A stretch of 64,000 nt of DNA from Ornithinimicrobium pekingense DSM 21552 (GTDB taxonomy: Bacteria > Actinomycetota > Actinomycetes > Actinomycetales > Dermatophilaceae): assembly GCF_000421185.1 (NCBI RefSeq), contig NZ_ATWJ01000010.1, forward strand, positions 1 through 64,000, given 5' to 3'. Of this stretch, positions 57,224-64,000 are shown in pieces; the first letter of the stretch is position 1; every line of letters begins with the position of its first letter. Both the position numbers and the translations under genes were made by a program. The notes beneath the pieces were generated by a model, which made no database searches, had not been told where the DNA came from, and saw nothing but the letters and a program-made list of their open reading frames with translations.

Positions 57224-57613
57224 ATGAGCACGCTGAACTACCCCGACGACCTTCGTTACACCACCGACCACGAGTGGGTGCGCGAGCAGGGGGACGGGGT
57301 GGTGCGCATCGGCATCACCGCCTACGCCCAGGACGCCCTCGGCGACGTGGTCTACGTCTCGCTCCCGTCCGTCGGCGACACGCTCGCGGTGGGTGACTCC
57401 GTGGGCGAGGTGGAGTCCACGAAGTCGGTGAGCGACATCTACGCCCCGGTCGCCGGCGAGGTCACGGCGGTCAACGAGGCCCTGGACGCCACCCCCGAGC
57501 TGCTCAACTCCGACAGCTACGGCGAGGGCTGGATGTACGAGGTGCGCGTCGAGGACGCGGCCGCCCTGGAGGGCCTGCTCGACTCCGGGGCCTACCAGGC
57601 CCAGCTCGACTGA
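57224..57613 (+). CDS. gcvH: Glycine cleavage system H protein
   Basis: A 129-residue lipoyl carrier of the glycine cleavage system. YTTDHEWVREQGDG starts the domain and the lipoylated Lys is in GEVESTKSVSDIYAPV (about residue 66), followed by GEVTAVNEALDATPELLNSD and GWMYEVRV. GAGGAG precedes ATG 57224 and TAGGGT at 57158 fits its -10. gcvP is 3 kb downstream; gcvT is not in the window. Confidence 0.96.
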   Translation: MSTLNYPDDLRYTTDHEWVREQGDGVVRIGITAYAQDALGDVVYVSLPSVGDTLAVGDSVGEVESTKSVSDIYAPVAGEVTAVNEALDATPELLNSDSYGEGWMYEVRVEDAAALEGLLDSGAYQAQLD

Positions 57614-57776
57614 CCCGACCCAGGACCGACCACCACCCCGACCCGCACCGCCGCCCGCCCGTCCTGCACCCGAGGGTCGGAGGGGAGGCTGCACTACAGT
57701 GGAGGCCGGTGGCCGCAGCAGCGGCCACCGGTCCCTTCCGTCCCTCGGACACCACGCACCACCAGGAAGGTCACCC

Positions 57777-58232
57777 GTGAGCGACCGCGACCGTGAGCAC
57801 CACGACTTCGGCACCGATCCGACCACCGCGCGGATCCCGCACGGCGCCGAGGTGCCGCCTGCCGAGTACACCTTCGACGACGAGGCTCCCCGCCTGTCGA
57901 CGGAGGACCAGCGCACCGTCGACGCGCTGCGTCCCGGCACGGCCCTGCTCATCGTGCTGCGCGGTCCCAACACCGGTGCCCGTTTCCTGCTCGACGCCGA
58001 CGAGGTGAGCTCCGGGCGTCACCCGAGCAGCGACATCTTCCTCGACGACGTCACCGTCTCCCGCCGGCACGCGGTCTTCGCCCGCGACCCCGAGGGGTAT
58101 GTCGTGCGCGACGTGGGCTCGCTCAACGGCACCTACGTCAACCGCCAGCGCATCGACGAGGCGGTCCTGCACCAGGGCGACGAGGTGCAGATCGGCAAGT
58201 TCCGCCTGGTCTACTACCTCGGGCGCTCGTGA
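57777..58232 (+). CDS. garA: FHA domain protein GarA-like
   Basis: A 151-residue protein with a C-terminal forkhead-associated domain: GTALLIVLRGPNTGARFLLD, SSGRHPSSDIFLDDVTVSRRH and NGTYVNRQRIDEAVL. GarA (OdhI) regulates 2-oxoglutarate metabolism after phosphorylation of N-terminal threonines by Ser/Thr kinases; here an N-terminal TDPTTARIP stretch offers candidate Thr residues, not identical to the classical ETTS motif. GTG 57777 has AGGAAGG upstream; TACAGT at 57695 is a possible -10. The stop overlaps ftsR. Confidence 0.9.
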   Translation: MSDRDREHHDFGTDPTTARIPHGAEVPPAEYTFDDEAPRLSTEDQRTVDALRPGTALLIVLRGPNTGARFLLDADEVSSGRHPSSDIFLDDVTVSRRHAVFARDPEGYVVRDVGSLNGTYVNRQRIDEAVLHQGDEVQIGKFRLVYYLGRS

Positions 58233-58996
58233 CCTCGACCGCCCGCGCCGACGCAGGCGGCGCCCACGGCATCTCCATCGGTGCCGTGCTGCGCCAGCTG
58301 CAACCCGACTTCCCGGACCTGACGATCTCCAAGATCCGCTACCTGGAGACCGAGGGTCTCATCACCCCGGAGCGGCGCTCCTCGGGGTACCGGCTCTTCG
58401 CCGACTCCGACATCGCCCGGCTGCGCTTCATCCTCACCGCCCAGCGCGACCGGTTCTGGCCGCTGAAGGTGATCAAGGACGCCCTCGACCGCCTCGACCG
58501 CGGCCTGGACGTGCCGGGACTGACCTCGCCGGGCGACGAGGCCCCGACGACGGGGGAGGAGGAGACAGGGGGCGAGGGGTCGGCCGTCGTCACGGACCTC
58601 AGCGCCGCGGCGCTGCGGCGCAGGCGCGCGATCCGCCTCACGCCGGCCGAGCTGCGGGAGCGCACGGGGCTCGACCGCGCTGCCTACGGCCAGCTCACCG
58701 CCTTCGGGCTGCTGCAGACCGACGGGTCGGGCCGCCACCAGGCCGACGACCTCGACGTCGCCACCGCCGCCGCCGTCCTCGCCCGCTCCGGGCTCGAGGC
58801 GCGTCATCTGCGCTCCTTCCGCATCGGTGCCGACCGCGAGCTCGGCCTGGCCCAGCAGATCCTCGAGCCGCTGCGCCGGCGCCAGGCGCGCGGTGCACCC
58901 GGCCCCGACCCGGACGACGTCGAGGCCGAGCTGCTCTCCACCATGCTGGCTCTGCACGTCGCCCTCGTGCGCTCCGGCCTGTCCCGCGGGCACTGA
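58229..58996 (+). CDS. ftsR: MerR-like transcriptional regulator FtsR
   Basis: A 255-residue MerR-superfamily protein. The winged helix-turn-helix (SIGAVLRQLQPDFPDLTISKI, RYLETEGLITPERRSSGYRL) lies at about residues 15-60; a second C-terminal domain with helical repeats follows (RLTPAELRERTGLDRAAYGQ). Its corynebacterial counterpart controls ftsZ, hence the symbol, assigned by conserved position after garA. GTG 58229 overlaps garA. Confidence 0.85.
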   Translation: MTSTARADAGGAHGISIGAVLRQLQPDFPDLTISKIRYLETEGLITPERRSSGYRLFADSDIARLRFILTAQRDRFWPLKVIKDALDRLDRGLDVPGLTSPGDEAPTTGEEETGGEGSAVVTDLSAAALRRRRAIRLTPAELRERTGLDRAAYGQLTAFGLLQTDGSGRHQADDLDVATAAAVLARSGLEARHLRSFRIGADRELGLAQQILEPLRRRQARGAPGPDPDDVEAELLSTMLALHVALVRSGLSRGH

Positions 58997-59060
58997 CCCA
59001 CCCCCGGGCCGCCCCCCCGAGGCTCGACGCGCGGGCGCCCCCGCTCCCAGCGATCGGGGG

Positions 59061-59066
59061 TACCGT
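59061..59066 (+). promoter_or_regulatory. -10 element, leaderless DUF151 gene
   Basis: TACCGT starts 13 nt before GTG 59074 without a ribosome site between. Confidence 0.5.
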
Positions 59067-59073
59067 GGGACGG

Positions 59074-59538
59074 GTGAAAGAGCTCGACGTGCTGGGCGTC
59101 CGGGTCGAGATGCCGACCAACAGTCCCATCGTGCTGCTCCGCGAGCGGGAGGGGCAGCGCTACGTGCCGATCTGGATCGGGGCGCCCGAGGCGACGGCGA
59201 TCGCCTACGCCCAGCAGGGCGTGGAGCCGCCGCGGCCGCTGACGCACGACCTCATGGTCACGGTGATCCGCGAGCTCGGGCACACCCTGACCGCGGTGCA
59301 CATCACCGAGGTCCTGCAGAACACCTTCATGGCCGAGCTGCACTTCGACGACGGGACGGTCATCTCGGCCCGGCCCAGCGACGCCATCGCCATCGCCCTC
59401 CGGGCCGCGACACCGATCCTGGCCCGCGAGGAGCTCCTCGACGAGGTGGGGGTCACGATGGCTGTCGAGGAGGAGGACGAGGTGGAGCGCTTCCGCGAGT
59501 TCCTCGACAACGTCTCGGCCGAGGACTTCGAGGAGTAG
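59074..59538 (+). CDS. Bifunctional nuclease family protein (DUF151)
   Basis: A 154-residue protein of the DUF151 fold. LDVLGVRVEMPTNSPIVLLRE, RYVPIWIGAPEATAIAYAQQ, RPLTHDLMVTVIRELG and ISARPSDAIAIALRA are family blocks; the C-terminus is very acidic. Relatives were reported to have RNase/DNase activity, but the role in actinobacteria is unclear. GTG 59074 start, leaderless type. Conserved position between ftsR and a merR gene. Confidence 0.9.
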   Translation: MKELDVLGVRVEMPTNSPIVLLREREGQRYVPIWIGAPEATAIAYAQQGVEPPRPLTHDLMVTVIRELGHTLTAVHITEVLQNTFMAELHFDDGTVISARPSDAIAIALRAATPILAREELLDEVGVTMAVEEEDEVERFREFLDNVSAEDFEE

Positions 59539-59564
59539 CGTGGAGGGTCACGGCGCGTCGGTCG

Positions 59565-59614
59565 TTGACCGGGGGGCACCCGCACCCTACGGTCGAGGTG
59601 TGCAGTTGATGCAC
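59565..59614 (+). promoter_or_regulatory. Promoter with palindromic operator before the merR gene
   Basis: TTGACC (59565-59570) and TACGGT (59588-59593) form a promoter with a 17-base spacer. GTGCA-GTTGA-TGCAC (59600-59614), a perfect inverted repeat, begins at the expected start of transcription, and AGTCACAC is repeated at 59618 and 59627. Autoregulation by the downstream MerR-type protein is a plausible inference. Confidence 0.55.
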
Positions 59615-59658
59615 ATCAGTCACACGAGTCACACTGACCACATCCCCGAGGAGGACCG

Positions 59659-60249
59659 GTGAGCGCTGGCGCTGACGCCCCCGGCACGCAGGCCGAGGCC
59701 GGCCGGGACACCCGGCCCTCCCAGGGGGTCCTCTTCACCGAGGACATCCCCGCGCTGGACGAGTCGGTCGGCTACCGCGGCCCGACCGCCTGCGGGGCGG
59801 CAGGGGTGACCTACCGTCAGCTCGACTACTGGGCGCGCACCGGGCTCCTGGAGCCCTCGGTGCGCAACCCCAGCGGATCGGGGACGCAGCGGCTCTACTC
59901 CTTCCGGGACATCCTCGTCCTGAAGATCATCAAGCGGCTGCTGGACACCGGGGTCTCCCTGCAGCAGATCCGGGTGGCCGTGACCGCGCTGCGCGAGCGA
60001 GGGGTGCACGACCTGGCCCGGATCACGCTGATGAGCGACGGCGCGAGCGTCTACGAGTGCACCAGCGACGACGAGGTCATCGACCTCGTCCGCGGCGGCC
60101 AGGGCGTCTTCGGCATCGCGGTCGGCAGCGTCTGGCGCGAGGTGGAGGGCCAGCTGGCCGAGCTGCCGAGCGAGCGGGCGGGCGAGGAGCTGGCCGAGCA
60201 CCCCGGCGACGAGCTGTCGGCGCGCCGCCGGGCCCGGCGCACCTCCTGA
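59659..60249 (+). CDS. MerR family transcriptional regulator
   Basis: A 196-residue MerR-type regulator. The DNA-binding domain is TACGAAGVTYRQLDYWARTG and SGTQRLYSFRDILVLKIIKR (about residues 49-95), then a dimerisation helix (LLDTGVSLQQIRVAVTAL) and a small C-terminal domain. It corresponds by position to mycobacterial Rv1828. Ligand unknown. GAGGAGGA lies 4 nt before GTG 59659. Confidence 0.88.
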   Translation: MSAGADAPGTQAEAGRDTRPSQGVLFTEDIPALDESVGYRGPTACGAAGVTYRQLDYWARTGLLEPSVRNPSGSGTQRLYSFRDILVLKIIKRLLDTGVSLQQIRVAVTALRERGVHDLARITLMSDGASVYECTSDDEVIDLVRGGQGVFGIAVGSVWREVEGQLAELPSERAGEELAEHPGDELSARRRARRTS

Positions 60250-60323
60250 CGGCGGGCCTGCGACGGCGGCGCCCACGGGGGTCCGCGCGGGAGAGTCGGG
60301 TCGGTGCGGGGCAGGGCACCTGC

Positions 60324-60329
60324 TAGGTT
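60324..60329 (+). promoter_or_regulatory. Probable -10 element of gcvP leader
   Basis: TAGGTT would start transcription near 60336, just before the glycine riboswitch, giving a leader of about 175 nt. Confidence 0.5.
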
Positions 60330-60344
60330 GGACGCTGCCGACGA

Positions 60345-60480
60345 GGCCGCGCGGGAGAGTCCTCCCCGGGTACCGGTGAGGCGCCGAAGGGGCATACTCC
60401 CCGACAAGCTCTCAGGCGTCCAGGACCGCGCGGATGAGGCAACTCTGGAAGGCGTCAGCGACTGGCCCGACAGAGGGGGA
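60345..60480 (+). promoter_or_regulatory. Glycine riboswitch
   Basis: The leader holds the glycine-aptamer signature in order: GGGAGAG (60353), GCCGAAGGGGCA (60382), CTCTCAGGC (60410), GACCGCGCGG (60424) and GAGGCAACTCTGGAA (60436), closing the first aptamer. The 3' end of a second aptamer, GACAGAGGGGGAG (60469), follows, but the central CCGAxGGxGCAA and CTCTCAGG parts of that aptamer are missing. It should switch gcvP on when glycine is abundant. Confidence 0.85.
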
Positions 60481-60511
60481 GCGCTGACCTGCGCCTGCCC
60501 GAGGAGCCGTA

Positions 60512-63451
<2,940 letters not shown>

Positions 63452-63471
63452 CCCTGCACGGGTGAGGTGAG

Positions 63472-63505
63472 GAGGGTCCGGTGCGCGTGCGCGTGCCGGA
63501 CCCTC
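63472..63505 (+). terminator. Hairpin after gcvP
   Basis: GAGGGTCCGG (63472-63481) pairs with CCGGACCCTC (63496-63505) in a 10-bp stem with a 14-base loop of alternating GC that can pair further. It separates gcvP from the next promoter. Confidence 0.7.
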
Positions 63506-63527
63506 GTCATACCCGGCCGGAATGTGT

Positions 63528-63533
63528 TTGGAT
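63528..63533 (+). promoter_or_regulatory. -10 element, leaderless glutamate-cysteine-ligase-like gene
   Basis: TTGGAT starts 12 nt before ATG 63540; weaker match than the others but the same geometry, and no ribosome site is present. Confidence 0.45.
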
Positions 63534-63539
63534 CTGCCC

Positions 63540-64000
63540 ATGGGTCAAGAGGTCAGTCACAGCGATTTCACCCGGGAGCACCGACTGGCCTTCCGGGAGA
63601 AGGTCCTGCAGGACCTCGACGTCTTCGAGCGGATGCTGGAGGGCAGCCGCTTCGACTTCACCCGCCCGCAGATGGGCCTGGAGATCGAGCTCAACCTCGT
63701 CGACGAGCACACCATGGCCCCGGCCATGGTCAACCGGCAGGTGCTCGAGGAGATCCACGAGGGGGACTTCCAGTCCGAGGTCGGCCGCTACAACATCGAG
63801 ATGAACGTGCCGCCGCGGCCGATGGCCGGGGACCAGGCGGTGCGGCTGGAGCGCTGGCTGTCGCAGTCGCTGCGGCGCGCCGGTGACGCGGCCCGCCCCC
63901 ACGGCGCCCGGGTGGCGGCCATCGGGATCGTGCCCACCCTGCCCGCCTCGCTCTTCGACGGCCCGTGGATCTCCGACGGCGTGCGCTACCAGGCGCTCGA
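63540..64000 (+). CDS. Glutamate-cysteine ligase-like protein (GCS2 family), 3' end outside window
   Basis: The first 153 residues of a longer protein, cut by the window end. MGQEVSHSDFTREHRLAFRE, PQMGLEIELNLVDEH (about residues 45-59, metal-binding Glu pair of the ligase fold), SEVGRYNIEMNVPPRP and AAIGIVPTLPASLFD match the carboxylate-amine/glutamate-cysteine ligase superfamily member common in actinobacteria. Its product there is not settled. ATG 63540 is the start, probably leaderless. Confidence 0.85.
   Translation, partial: MGQEVSHSDFTREHRLAFREKVLQDLDVFERMLEGSRFDFTRPQMGLEIELNLVDEHTMAPAMVNRQVLEEIHEGDFQSEVGRYNIEMNVPPRPMAGDQAVRLERWLSQSLRRAGDAARPHGARVAAIGIVPTLPASLFDGPWISDGVRYQAL

Overview
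The window is a high-GC chromosomal segment of an actinobacterium. The sequence suggests Micrococcales, in or near Intrasporangiaceae/Ornithinimicrobiaceae; the family assignment is inference from gene order and codon use, and no 16S gene is present. Three gene orders found across Actinomycetota are visible: thrS-(small gene)-HIT-pgsA-patA-pimA-pdxS-pdxT-yebC-ruvCAB-yajC-secD-secF-apt-relA; xerD-parA-scpA-scpB-rluB-cmk-...-der; and phosphatidyltransferase-DUF881-sbp-DUF881-gcvH-garA-ftsR-DUF151-merR-gcvP.

Region by region: 1-8600 is the accessory end. It is looser and locally lower in GC, with an orphan nucleotidyltransferase, a YwqG-family protein, two overlapping unknown genes of atypical composition (2551-3679), a decayed DUF3626 gene (about 4171-4840), an S51 peptidase and an SNF2-type helicase. 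8600-11400 holds a LysR regulator with a small divergent ORF, a flavodoxin, an unknown protein and a NUDIX hydrolase. 11480-18437 holds thrS and the phosphatidylinositol mannoside (PIM) cluster. 18547-27186 holds vitamin B6 synthesis (pdxST), Holliday-junction processing (ruvCAB) and Sec export (yajC-secDF). 27205-35547 holds apt, relA, a DUF349-M18 peptidase pair, an MBL hydrolase and hisS. 36849-44562 is a complete histidine operon (TrpR-like regulator, hisG-D-C-B-H-A-F-IE). 45482-53701 holds chromosome segregation and cell-cycle genes (xerD, parA, scpAB), cmk, rhodanese-sufE and der. A tRNA-Pro follows, and the end of the window holds envelope, glycine-cleavage and regulatory genes, finishing in a truncated glutamate-cysteine-ligase-like gene.

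The most notable observation is the histidine operon. It has fused HisNB and HisIE, a classical HisA rather than actinobacterial PriA, a YerC/TrpR-type regulator at its head, and seven consecutive 4-base overlaps. From memory of the families it resembles the Xanthomonadaceae his operon much more than the scattered actinobacterial one, so replacement by horizontal transfer is a testable idea. Other observations include a series of leaderless promoters with the -10 hexamer exactly 12 nt before the start codon, a 32-bp-period repeat cluster between relA and the M18 peptidase gene, a glycine riboswitch whose second aptamer looks mostly deleted, and a perfect 19-bp palindrome upstream of parA.
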